Translations under genes and position numbers: made by a program
From: Lotus japonicus
Taxonomy: Eukaryota > Streptophyta > Magnoliopsida > Fabales > Fabaceae
Direction of reading: 5' to 3'
Assembly: GCF_012489685.1 (NCBI RefSeq)
Contig: NC_080042.1
Coordinates: forward strand, 4,404,501-4,468,500
Length of the DNA: 64,000 nucleotides
Notes under the pieces: generated by a model
Told to the model about the DNA's origin: nothing
Databases searched by the model: none
What the model saw: the letters and a program-made list of their open reading frames with translations, nothing else
Shown: piece after piece, positions 21,976 to 32,650 of the stretch
Position numbering within the stretch: the first letter of the stretch is position 1
Layout of the letters: every line of letters begins with the position of its first letter

Positions 21976-23395
21976 AATACCCCCACACTTAGCCTTTTGC
22001 ACTCCTGGTCAAAATAAAGAATTAAGAACATGAAAACCAATTTGTAACTGGAAGTGAATCATGCAATAACCTAAAAGATCACATACTTAACAATGAATCC
22101 TAGGTAATGTAGAGAAATTGGCAAAATCAAGTGAAGAATCAAAGAGACAAGAAATCCATGAATATCATCCAAACATCCAAGCATGTAAAGTAACCAATCA
22201 AACCAAAAGGTGAGAACAAAGATGATAGAACCTCACAAGTTATGCTCTCAAAGTGTTTACACTCAAGTGTTTAAGGTTTGTGTTTACGCTCAAGGCACTT
22301 CATGAGAACAAACACTACCATAGGCTTGACAAGACGCTAACATCAACAATCAAAAACACATGCACATAAAGATCAAAAAGGACTTTTAAAGGTTGTAAAT
22401 GGGGCCAAGGACAAGGTAGGATAAAATATGGGATAAGTAGCTAAAACCTTAAGAAATAGAGGAGCAATGAGGAATAAGTAAGAAGTAAGTCAAAATCAAC
22501 CCAATTTCATAGCATAAGATTTGAAATTCTTCCTCCAATTCCACACTTCAACTTTTCATCCTTCATCCTTTCATTCATTTTTTCCTCTTTGGCCTTTTTT
22601 TTTTCTTTTCTTTTTTTTTCGTTTTTTTTTTTTTACTGAATAACAAAACTAGTAAGAAAAACAGCACCACCATACTATTTACAACAACCAACTAAGCATA
22701 ACCGAGAATTGGAAGAATTAAAGGACAATGCACCCTTACCCACTTAGTACTTACTCCCAAAACAATTCCAAAGCTCCAAAATTCCCTAAGATTAGGTCAA
22801 TCATGGTTTTTCACTTATAAGCTTGTAATGAGCTAAAGAAAAGAAGGGTAAAAAGGCTCAAAGTGGCTATCAAAGGATAATTCATTCAAGGTAGGCTTAT
22901 ATGGCTAGTGGCTTATTAATTAAAAGAAGAAAATGCCTAAAATCACCTCAATATGTGCATGTGAGTATCAAGTAGAAACAAGCGTCAAGTCAAGTTCTAG
23001 AGTGCAAGTAATCAAGAGTGCAATCACACAAGAAAAAGATTAGAGATGGCATACAGTTGACCACCTACAGTTAAGGCTCAAAAACTCTCACAGGGGAATT
23101 AAGTCTATCATAATTGTTTCAACCCCTCAATTTTCAAAAGTAACTTGACACACAAGAACGCATGGATTCACATCACAAGATATCATGACTCAATTCAAAG
23201 AAAGAAAATGCCCATAATCTAAACAAGACCTAAGAATTCAAAGAAAAGCATGGATCAATTTATTCATCTAATTTATTCAACCTAAGCTAATCTCCCCCCC
23301 CACACTTAAACTACATATTGTCCCAATGAAGCATAACAAATATGAAATTGAACAAGTGCAATAAAAGTAAAGAAGGAGAAAGAAAACTCCCTGAT
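21976..23395 (-). other. Non-coding 3' region of the Athila element
   Basis: Between the integrase end and the 3' LTR. It has a T-rich stretch at 22577-22634 on the plus strand and no open frame resembling an envelope gene, which some Athila elements have here. The polypurine tract (CTAAGTGTGGGGGTATT on the minus strand, 21976-21992) adjoins the LTR. Parts of this region resemble the 3' region of element N. Confidence 0.75.
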
Positions 23396-24282
23396 TCATG
23401 GCGGGAAGAGGGTGGAAACAACCAAGGAAACATCGTCCATGGTAGCATCCACAAGAGAAGGATTAGTGAGGAAATGCTTGAGGCGATGACCATTAACTTT
23501 GAAGCTCTTATCTGTGGATTCACTTTTGATCTCTACAGTACCATAAGGAAACACATTAGTAACAACAAAAGGACCAATCCACTTAGAACGAAGCTTACCG
23601 CTCATTAGGCCAAGCCTAGAGTTATACAACAACACTTATTGTCCAACCAAAAAGTCTTTTCTGGAAATCAAGCTATCATGGAATATTTTGGTCTTGTCTT
23701 TGTAGAACTTAGAGTTCTCATAGGCTTCCAAGCGGATCTCATCTAACTCACTCAATTGAAGCTTCCTTTCGCCACCAGCTTGATCAAGAGCCAAGTTGCA
23801 AGTCTTCACAGCCCAATAAGCCCGATGCTATATCTCAACAGGAAGATGACATGCCTTACCAAAGACAACGCGGTAAGGGGACATTCCGATGGGTGCTTTG
23901 TAAGCAGTACGGTGGGCCCAAAGAGCATCCTCAAGTCTATTGCTCCAATCCTTCCTGTTAGGCTGGACAGTCTTCTCCAAGATCCTCTTTATCTCTCTGT
24001 TGGAATTCTCAGCTTGCCCATTTGTTTGAGGATGGTATGGTGTGGAAATTCTATGAACAACCCCATATTTCTTGAGAAGAGCTTGCATGGACCTATTGCA
24101 GAAATGGGTGCCTTGGTCACTAATGATTGCTCTAGGAATGCTAAACCTGCAAAAGATGTTAGACCTAACAAAATCCACAACAACTCGAGAATCATTAGTC
24201 CGGGTGGCCTTAGCTTCCACCCATTTAGAAACATAATCAACAGCAAGCAAAATATAATAAAAACCAAAAGAAACAGGAAAAG
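23396..24282 (-). pseudogene. pol: Athila integrase core and C-terminus
   Basis: Minus-strand continuation of the integrase from the break at element N. It contains [27 protein letters not shown] (second catalytic Asp) and [17 protein letters not shown] (catalytic Glu), then [15 protein letters not shown] follows and the frame resumes as HRAYWAVK. The C-terminal part with [11 protein letters not shown] lies at 23396-23635. The first catalytic Asp lies across the break near 34100. Several stops make it non-functional. Confidence 0.9.
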
Positions 24283-25533
24283 TGATAAGCGCATAATTGA
24301 TGCACTTTATGTGTGTCTTTCTAAGCTTCATTATATACATTTTTGTGATTAATTGTTATAACTTAGTCATGTTTTGACCATTAGTGTTTATTTGGATTAT
24401 TCATGAAAAAGTGCTTAATAGTTAATTCTACACTTTTAGTTTCTATGACTGTTTTGCTAGAAGAGATTGAATATGGCGCTAGAAATAACGAAATAAGGCT
24501 CATAATATGTCGTTGGAAAGCTAACTTGAAGCCCTACAACTTTCATGTTCAGCATTATTGAAGAAAAAGCCTCTAAAATGGTCAAAATGGCCTTGCAAAG
24601 TTTCTGTCGCTAATCCTGCGAGTCTGGAACAGTCTGCACTAAAATGATCATATCTTGGGCTACAGAACTCCGAATTAGGATCCGATTGAAGGACCGTGAA
24701 GCTGACTTAAAGAGCTACAACTCTCATGTTTACCTCAATTGAAGATTCAAACTTATTGTGGGACCCACGAATGCTTGATTGTTCAGCAGCTTACTCCTTT
24801 ATTTGGGCCCGATTTTGTGAAGATTTAGAAAAGATTTAGATAACAAAGATTGTTACTTGATGAACAAGTTTATTTATTAGTATAAATAAGTGAGTTTAGG
24901 CTTTTACCACACCACCATCACCTCACCACATCTCACCATCACCTCCTCCACCTTCTCCTAATAGCTCTCTCCATCTTTTTTTAGTATGAGTTGCTAAACT
25001 CCATAGTTAGTCTAAGGATTTTTAATATTCTTGTGTTTGCAAACTTGAGGTTCTATTCTTAATGCGAATTTGTTCTTATTAATTCTCTTCATCTCTATTT
25101 CTGATCTAGGGTTTGCTTAATTCCGTAGTTTTAGAAATAAGAGTTGATGCATGTTCGCTTAGTTCATGTTAGTTCGTAACTGTTTCTTAATCGCTTAGTT
25201 TAGGAAACTGTGAATTAATTTCCGCTTAGTTAATTAGTTCTCACGAATTAGGGAATTGATAAGGAAGAATTAATCTTTTGTAACCAATGAAGGTTTGTTG
25301 CACTTGAATGTTATAATCCGATGACTAACGTTTTCTCTCTTCTGTCTAGTCTATTTAGTTATTGCTTTGTTACTTTTCAATCCAATCAATCAACCCCCTT
25401 TTAGGTTTCTTGTTATACTCTAATATCAATTAATAATTTATCAAGTCCTTGTGAGATCGATCCTGGTGTTAACACCTTGTACTGCATTCAAAGCAGAATA
25501 CTTTGGCACGCACCCGCGACAGTGCGTTCGTCA
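24283..25533 (+). repeat. 5' LTR of element N
   Basis: 1251 bp, TGATAAGCGC...GTTCGTCA, with a TATA box at 24881-24889. It shares short segments (GTTCGCTTAGTTCATGTTAG..., CTCACGAATTAGG) in opposite orientation with the Athila LTR, indicating related lineages. Confidence 0.9.
24881..24889 (+). promoter_or_regulatory. LTR promoter TATA box of element N
   Basis: TATAAATAA in the LTR, also present in the other LTR near 29410. Probable U3/R boundary just downstream. Confidence 0.5.
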
Positions 25534-25536
25534 AAT

Positions 25537-25554
25537 TGGCGCCGTTGCCGGGGA
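25537..25554 (+). promoter_or_regulatory. Primer binding site of element N (tRNA-Asp)
   Basis: TGGCGCCGTTGCCGGGGA is complementary to the 3' end of plant tRNA-Asp(GTC) and lies three bases after the LTR. It is identical to the Athila site at 43813-43830 (minus strand). Confidence 0.85.
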
Positions 25555-26083
25555 CTTCGGTGATTATTAATTATTTTAGAGTGTTTTTCATTTTTTTTTT
25601 AATTATTTTCGTTTTTATTTAAAAAAAAACAAAAAGAAAAAAAATAGGACCAGCGGTTATACACCATTAGGTATTTTTCTATTTTGTATCTATATCTTAT
25701 ATATCTATCTCATATCTTTTATCTCAATCTCATATCTTTTAATTCTCTTTCTTATCCTCTATTTTTAGATCACTATCTTCTTTTTTATTTCTCTATCTTT
25801 TATCTCTTTTATTTTATTTTGCTATCTTTTCTATTTTATTTCCTTTCATCTTTTTACTATTATTTCTATTATTAGTTTTTTTTTCTTTTTTCGTTAACTA
25901 ACTATTTTTTTTTTCTTTCCAGATCCTTACGTTTTTTTTTATTTGTTTACTTTTTGTTTCCTTTTTTTTAATTCTCATTACTAATTTTCCCTCTAACTTA
26001 TTTTTATCCTTTTGTAATTTTTTTTTTGTTGTGGTGAAAAATAAAACGGGACACAAGTGTTAGTTTGTGGAGTTTTTGCAGTG
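25555..26083 (+). other. T-rich leader of element N
   Basis: Very T-rich stretch with repeated TATCTTTTATCTC motifs (25680-25830) and poly-T runs up to the ORF start. No coding signal. Confidence 0.6.
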
Positions 26084-27316
26084 ATGGAAGCTAAACTTGA
26101 TAAGCTAGAAGCCAGACTCGACGAGCTACAATTTTCTGTTATACAAATGTTGCTCAAGAGCTATCAGCAACAGTTTGAGTCACCTCAATGTTATCCACAA
26201 GAGCATTTTGAAAATATTTGGTGTGACCCACCTTGCTATCATCCACAAGGGAAATTCCAACAGCCTATTTATTCACCACCATGCTACTATCCGCAAGAGG
26301 AATTTCAATATCCTTTTCATGATCCACATCATTCACAAGAGGAATTCCATCAACCTTGGAATGATCCACCCCAATTTTTGGAAGACCTTTCAAAGCAATA
26401 TGAAGCAAACCAAGCCCAGTTTCAACAACCTCGACACGAGGAACCTTCCATATTGCAAGAAATTCAAGACATGTTGAACCAAATGTCTGCAAATCTCAAT
26501 GCAAATGCTAATCAACACCTGCAAGATACTGCGAATTCACAAGCTCCAGTTAACGAGCTAGTTGCACACGCTCCCACATTGCAACATGAAGTTGATGCGG
26601 AGATTGATGATAAAGTTAATCCTTGTGTTGATACTCATCTTGATGCTAGCACTGATGGTTCTGGTGATATTAACGAGTTTGAAGTCGATGTTGCTTCTGA
26701 TGCTGATTCTAATGATGAAGCCAACCAACAAGAAATACATCTCCCTCTTCCACATAGAAGTTATGAGAGTGAGAAGATGTATCATGGTGAAGAAGAAAAT
26801 AAGTTGTTGGATGATTTCAAGAAGTGTTTTGCAGTGAATGCAGTTAAGAAGATGGATGTAGAACGTGGATCTAAATTAGCAATTTTTCCACATAAGCCGC
26901 TTTTAATTAATCTAGACATTTTTGAAAAAGTCGTGCTTATTGGAGAGTCCATTGATTGCAAGGAGCCAACCTCAATGGAGGAATACTTTTTGAAACCTCT
27001 ACCAAAGCCTCCAGACAAAGAGTTGATTGTTGAATGTACTAATTTTTCATTTACTCTTATTTCAGGTGGTACACATGCTTGGAAAAAGTTTTCACTCAAA
27101 CTGAACATTGTCATGAGTCATGTTGAAGGTGCTAAAGAACAGTTTGAGTTTGTTAAGATTGTTGCAGATGAGATCCCTCCAAAGCCACCTGACTTGTGGA
27201 TTGTCGTTGTTGTGCCTCAAGACTATGAGCTTCCTCTTAATGCAAGGCCTCCACCAGACCCAGGTGATAGCATTTTCAGAGCATTACCAGGTTTCATGTC
27301 TCGCCAGCTCCCTTGA
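26084..27316 (+). CDS. 410-aa protein of unknown function in element N
   Basis: Open frame from the first ATG (26084) to TGA at 27314-27316 with no break. I do not recognise a known domain. Visible parts: an N-terminal heptad-like helix (MEAKLDKLEARLDELQ), then about five short repeats built on PPCYYPQEEFQ (residues about 35-105), an acidic Asn/Asp-rich middle, and a C-terminal half that looks folded (LAIFPHKPLLINLDIF, GTHAWKKFSLKL) with a Pro-rich tail (PPPDPGDSIFRALPGF). There is no zinc knuckle, no DSG/DTG protease and no YVDD. An intact frame in an element that otherwise lacks genes suggests recent selection, or transfer from a family in which it is kept. A gag-like structural role or a chaperone for cross-mobilised RNA are guesses only. 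Confidence 0.7.
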   Translation: MEAKLDKLEARLDELQFSVIQMLLKSYQQQFESPQCYPQEHFENIWCDPPCYHPQGKFQQPIYSPPCYYPQEEFQYPFHDPHHSQEEFHQPWNDPPQFLEDLSKQYEANQAQFQQPRHEEPSILQEIQDMLNQMSANLNANANQHLQDTANSQAPVNELVAHAPTLQHEVDAEIDDKVNPCVDTHLDASTDGSGDINEFEVDVASDADSNDEANQQEIHLPLPHRSYESEKMYHGEEENKLLDDFKKCFAVNAVKKMDVERGSKLAIFPHKPLLINLDIFEKVVLIGESIDCKEPTSMEEYFLKPLPKPPDKELIVECTNFSFTLISGGTHAWKKFSLKLNIVMSHVEGAKEQFEFVKIVADEIPPKPPDLWIVVVVPQDYELPLNARPPPDPGDSIFRALPGFMSRQLP

Positions 27317-28811
27317 TCCCTTGTTTTTCCTAACCTTTCTCTTTTATTACGCTTGTCTAAATTATTTGATGATTTGTGCCACATTGTGGACAATGTGTGA
27401 TTTAAGTGTGGGGGTGGGAATATTATTTAAGAGTAGTAGAACCTCAGTTAGGATAGTTTGCAATTTTATTTTAATTTATTTTCTTTGTTTTTATTGTTTT
27501 CAATAAAATAGTTCACACTTTTTCATTGAGTTTTAGAGATGATAAGTTTGTGAGCAATGTAACCACTTTTATGTTGAATTTCATGTGTCTTTTGGATGAA
27601 GTTGCTTGCATTTTGAGTTCATCATGATTTGCATTGAGAACTGATTTGTTGGATTCATTGTGTTATATACTTGCCATGTGAGACTACCTTGTGAGATTTT
27701 GGACCAAACACTTGAATGGTAATATCTTTGCCATGATTCTCTTATTTCTTGTGTGATTTCCTCATGTTTATATGCACTGCAGAACTTGACTTGATTCTGA
27801 CTCAAATTGTTGTTCATTTTCATACTTTGATGTGATAAGGCATTCTTTTTCAATAAGCTATTGGCCTAAAAAGCTTACCTTGCATGTTTTAACCTTTGTT
27901 TTAACCCCTTTGAGCCTAATATCTCTATTCTTTTGTAGCTCATTACAAGCCTAAGTGAAAAACAATGATTATACCTTACCTTAGGAAATGTAAGAGCTTT
28001 GGAATTGACTTGGGAATGAGTATTCAACAAGTGCGGGGGTGATTTATTTGAATGCATGGTCTAAGTTGCTCAAAAGAGGTGCCTTCCTTGAGGATAAATT
28101 GTAAGCAAGCTGAAAAGAAGTTGAAAGAAAAAAAAGAAAAATATGCAAATGTAAAGAAAGAAAGGAAAAAAGAAGAAAAAAAAAAAGTGAAGTTACAAAG
28201 TGAAGGAAGATACTCATTACAAAAAGAAAAGGAAGTTAAAGTTGTAAAAAGAAGTTGTGAAAAGGAAGAATGTGTTAATTCTTGGGGTTGTGAGTAAGTT
28301 TACTTTGAATTATTCCCCATTGCTCTTATTTTTCCTAAGGTCTTAACTCTGAATATCTTTCATAAATCCTTCCTTGACCTTAGCCTCATTACAACCTTCA
28401 AAAGTCCTTTGATCTTTGTATGCATTTGTTCAATTTAATTGGTGTGTTAGACTCTTGTCAAGCCTATGATAAATGCATGTTTTCATGAGATGATGAGAGT
28501 TGCTTAAGCATGATTAAACACAAGCCTAAACACTTGAGAGTAGAGAGCATAACACTTGCATCCAACTTTGATGTTCATTTTGCAATTCTTGTTGGCTTGG
28601 AATGTAGGTGATGAAGTTCTTGTTTGTCTAATCTCTGTGGAAAGTGAAGTGGTTGTTTTCTTGCTCATAAACCTGAATTTCTACCTCTCAAAGATAAGTG
28701 TGAGCTGAGTTTTTATGTTTTAGGAAGTACTTGTTATCATAATTGATTTTCTGAATCTTCTTTGAAGTTAAGTTTTGCCCAGGAGTGCAAAAGGTTAAGT
28801 GTGGGGGTATT
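27317..28811 (+). other. Non-coding 3' region of element N
   Basis: No gene. A purine-rich (AAAGAAAG-type) stretch lies at 28115-28265. AGGAGTGCAAAAGGTTAAGTG and the polypurine tract precede the 3' LTR and closely match the corresponding Athila sequence. Confidence 0.7.
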
Positions 28812-30501
28812 TGATAAGCGCATAATTGATGCACTTTATGTGTGTCTTTCTAAGCTTCATTATATACATTTTTGTGCTTAATTTTTATAACTTAGTCATG
28901 TTTTGACCATTAGTGTTTATTTGGATTATTCATGAAAAAGTGCTTAATAGTTAATTCTACACTTTTAGTTTCTATGACTGTTTTGCTAGAACAGATTGAA
29001 TATGGCGCTAGCAATATCGAAATAAGGCTCATAATATGTCGTTGGAAAGCTAACGTGAAGCCCTACAACTTTCATGTTCAGCATTATTGAAGAACAAGCC
29101 TCTAAAATGGTCAAAATGGCCTTGCAAAGTTGCTGTCGCTAATCCTGCGAGTCTGGAACAGTCTGCACTAAAATGATCATATCTTGGGCTACAGAACTCC
29201 GAATTAGGATCCGATTGAAGGACCGCGAAGCTGACTTAAAGAGCTACAACTCTCATGTTTACCCCAATTGAAGATTCAAACTTATTTTGGGACCCACGAA
29301 TGCTTGATTGTTCAGCAGCTTACTCCTTTATTTGGGCCCGATTTTGTGAAGATTTAGAAAAGATTTAGATAACAAAGATTGTTACTTGATGAACAAGTTT
29401 ATTTATTAGTATAAATAAGTGAGTTTAGGCTTTTACCACACCACCATCACCTCACCACATCTCACCATCACCTCCTCCACCTTCTCCTAATAGCTCTCTC
29501 CATCTTTTTTTAGTATGAGTTGCTAAACTCCATAGTTAGTCTTAGGATTTTTAATATTTTTGTGTTTGCAAACTTGAGGTTCTATTCTTAATGCGAATTT
29601 GTTCTTATTAATTCTCTTCATCTCTATTTCTGATCTTGGGTTTGCTTAATTCCGTAGTTTTAGAAATAAGAGTTGATGCATGTTCGCTTAGTTCATGTTA
29701 GTTCGTAACTGTTTCTTAATCGCTTAGTTTAGGAAACTGTGAATTAATTTCCGCTTAGTTAATTAGTTCTCACGAATTAGGGAATTGATGTAAGACCCAA
29801 GTTTTTAAGCTAAGAATAAGTGGAAGAGATTTCCATTTACGATTAGGCTTGATGTATCGTGAAAGGAAACCTGAACAAGAGTTTACCAAATGAAATAAAT
29901 TTATGAAGGAGAAAGTTTAGGAAAAGTCTGAGGATTGTATCGAAGTCGATTTAAGTTATAGCACGACTAATATTCGCTTTAAAAACCTAGGACAAGAATC
30001 TTAGGAAATAACACTATGTTCCACCCTTGGAACACTGTAGGATTTTAGTCCAAAAATCTTCAGAGAAATGTTAGAACTTCTCTTTTTCCATATATCAAAA
30101 TCGTTTCGAGGCGAAACTCTAGGATCTACGAACGTCCGATTCCAATCATCGGAAGTTTGCCGAAACCGAATCCCTGGTATTTTAAAACCCTAGAATTTCT
30201 CGACAATGAAGACTTTTTCTATTCAGAGCTTCAAATGCAGATTCTACACGCGTACACCCATTTCTCTTGATGATTTCAATCTTTCTTCAGAAGGAAGTTT
30301 TCCATTCCGACATTCGATGCAAAAAGCAACTTATCGGGTAAAATAGTTTTATACCGACTATGCTTTAGTTGCCAAAAATACAAAGAGACCTCATTTTAGT
30401 TTTGGAACTCTTTTGCCAAAACATATCTATTAATTCACGGAGCATGACGCCGGAAAAATCAGATTCGCGAAACTTTCATTTTCCCGCGAATTTCCATCTT
30501 C

Positions 30502-30509
30502 TATATATA
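30502..30509 (+). promoter_or_regulatory. TATA box of the long solo LTR
   Basis: TATATATA within CTTCTATATATAGCAAAG, about 710 bp from the LTR start. It supports reading the block as an LTR with its own promoter. Confidence 0.5.
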
Positions 30510-32063
30510 GCAAAGAAAGGAAGAAAAACTCAAATTTTCCTCCATTTTCTTCATCAAGGCCGCGAGTTCTACAAGGGAGGGAGAAGAGAAGATTTTCTTC
30601 ATCGTTTGCTTGATCGTCGATCAATCAGTTGCTACTTCAAGGCTTCGAGGTATAGTCGCTAATCCTTACCTCCGATCGCTTTTTCCATAGCTTTTCTGTA
30701 GACTTTTCTGAGTTGATAGTTTATGGGTTTTTGCAAAACTATCCCGAATCTTTCATTTCTGATTCTAAACCTCTTCTATATGTGCCCAAGATCACTTCTG
30801 CCGGGTTAGATTTTCCGTTATGTTGCCGGAATTCCGCCGGAATCAATTTGAACCTAAAATACCCATTTTTGGAGTTTTTGAGGTAAAGCTTCAACCTTTA
30901 GGCTAAAAACTATCGCCTTAGCTTAGTGTTAGTAGGATTAGTTGTCATAAACGTCGTTAGTAACGTCCCTGCAAAATTTGGTTTTTGGGATTTCAGTTTT
31001 GAAATTTCTAAGTTAAAAATCATGACCAAAATACCCCTGCGACAGTTTTTGATCCGATAATTTTTCTGAGTTCAGAATACCCTTAGTTACGGCTTATAAT
31101 AGCATAGGAACCAAGTTTGATCGAAGAAAAATCGAGCCCCATAATTGTGAAAAGTGGCCGAGCCCTATTAGGGGGGGGAGGAGGAAATTTCCTTTTCCGA
31201 AAACTTGTCTTTCGCGCTAGATTATCGTACCCTAGAGTATAGATTACTTCGAGTAACCTTAGTAAGTATCGATAACTTAGTTTTCGATAGATTCTGATAG
31301 TATTTCTGTGATTTTGTTTTAAAGGAACTTTTGAGGAATTTCCTGAGGAGCAACACTTTGAGTGTGAGGAAGCGTTTGACGCTCATACTGGAGAACTTTC
31401 AGGTGAGGGCTTCTCACTGAATCTCTAGTTAATGCTTAGGGTCGATGTTGTCGACATTGTTTACTGTTTATGCACTGGAATTGTGGGTGATTGGAAAATG
31501 TTTTCTGAGGCTTCGGCTGACAATGTAGATGATGCATCTACTGAATGTTTTTGATGAGTGAATGACATGCTAAGTGCTAATTGGGTAATTTAGGATGTGT
31601 GGTGCATGCCTTATATGCTAGGTGCTATGTGGTTATTGCTTAAGATATTGACATATGACATGTTAATTGATTATGATGAGTGAATTCTGCTTTTGTACTA
31701 TAATCTGAGTTTCTGAACAGTGAGAAAAGCGGGCAGGTCATGCCGATTTTATTTTGAGAGTTTTGAGAAAGCTTGAAAGGACGAATGAGATTCGGGCCTT
31801 GTTGTGGTGTTGTACGGATCGAGACATTCTCTGGAGTCATTTGGGGATTAGGAGATCCCGAGAACTTATAGGATTCGCGATAAGACTTAAAGGATAATTA
31901 TTTTGTAAAGAAAACTCATAAGACATTAAACAACCTCTAAATCTTTAAGTAATGGTAATAATCTCGGAAGGAAGCTTTGGATGCAAATCATAGTTTTGGA
32001 AAACGAGAAGTGTCGTCGGATCCCAGCATTGAGAAAGTTGAGGGGCTTCGAGTATGTAGATGT

Positions 32064-32143
32064 TGTGGTGCTGTTGGAGCAGCGTTTGTTGTTGTGCTGT
32101 TGGAGCAGCTATTGTGGTTGTGCTGTTGGAGCAGCCATGTTGT
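32064..32143 (+). repeat. Short tandem repeat, about 33 bp unit, three copies
   Basis: Three copies of GTGCTGTTGGAGCAG separated by TTGT/TGGT-type spacers, inside the long solo LTR. Confidence 0.75.
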
Positions 32144-32164
32144 TGGGTGTATCTTCGACTTTGC

Positions 32165-32650
32165 GGCGCGAATCCGTATGTCCAAACCCGACGGGTTGGG
32201 CCGATTCGGCAATAATTGTTGACACGCGCGAATCCGTATATTCAATCCGATGGATTGGATCGATTCGGCGGTAGTCACTCAGGCACGCGTGAGTCCGTAT
32301 GTTCAATCCGATGGATTGGATCGATTCAGCGATTGCCATTTTACCTCGCGTGAATCCGTATGTTCAATCCGAGGGATTGGATCGATTCAGCGACAACTTT
32401 TCGACACGCGCGGATCCGTATGTTCAATCCGATGGATTGGATCGATTCGGCGATAGTCATTGGACACGCGCAACGTCCGTATGTTCGACTCCTTTGAGTG
32501 AACCGACTTGGCGTTGTCATTTGTTGCGTGTGCGAGTCCGTATGTCCATCCCGATGGGTTGGATCGACTCGACATGCCTAATTGTGGGAGTTGCGTGTGC
32601 GAGTCCGTATGTTCAACCCAAGGGGTTGGATCGACTTGACATGCCTAATT
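32165..32650 (+). repeat. Tandem repeat, about 61 bp unit, eight copies
   Basis: Successive units contain GCGAATCCGTATGTTCAATC followed by CGATGGATTGGATCGATTCGGCG and a variable spacer, starting near 32165, 32227, 32288, 32349, 32409, 32470, 32531 and 32597. The last two or three units are the most diverged. It lies inside the long solo LTR. Confidence 0.85.

Noticed and set aside
21976..23395. Envelope gene of the Athila element
   Set aside because: Looked for one between integrase and the 3' LTR on the minus strand; only short frames and no signal peptide or membrane-span pattern were seen.
30369..30662. 97-codon frame in the long solo LTR
   Set aside because: It lies near the LTR TATA box, has no recognisable domain, and short frames are expected by chance at this length.
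32165..32650. CRISPR-like array of direct repeats
   Set aside because: Repeats and spacers both vary gradually, units abut one another, and the block lies in a plant LTR; it is a minisatellite.
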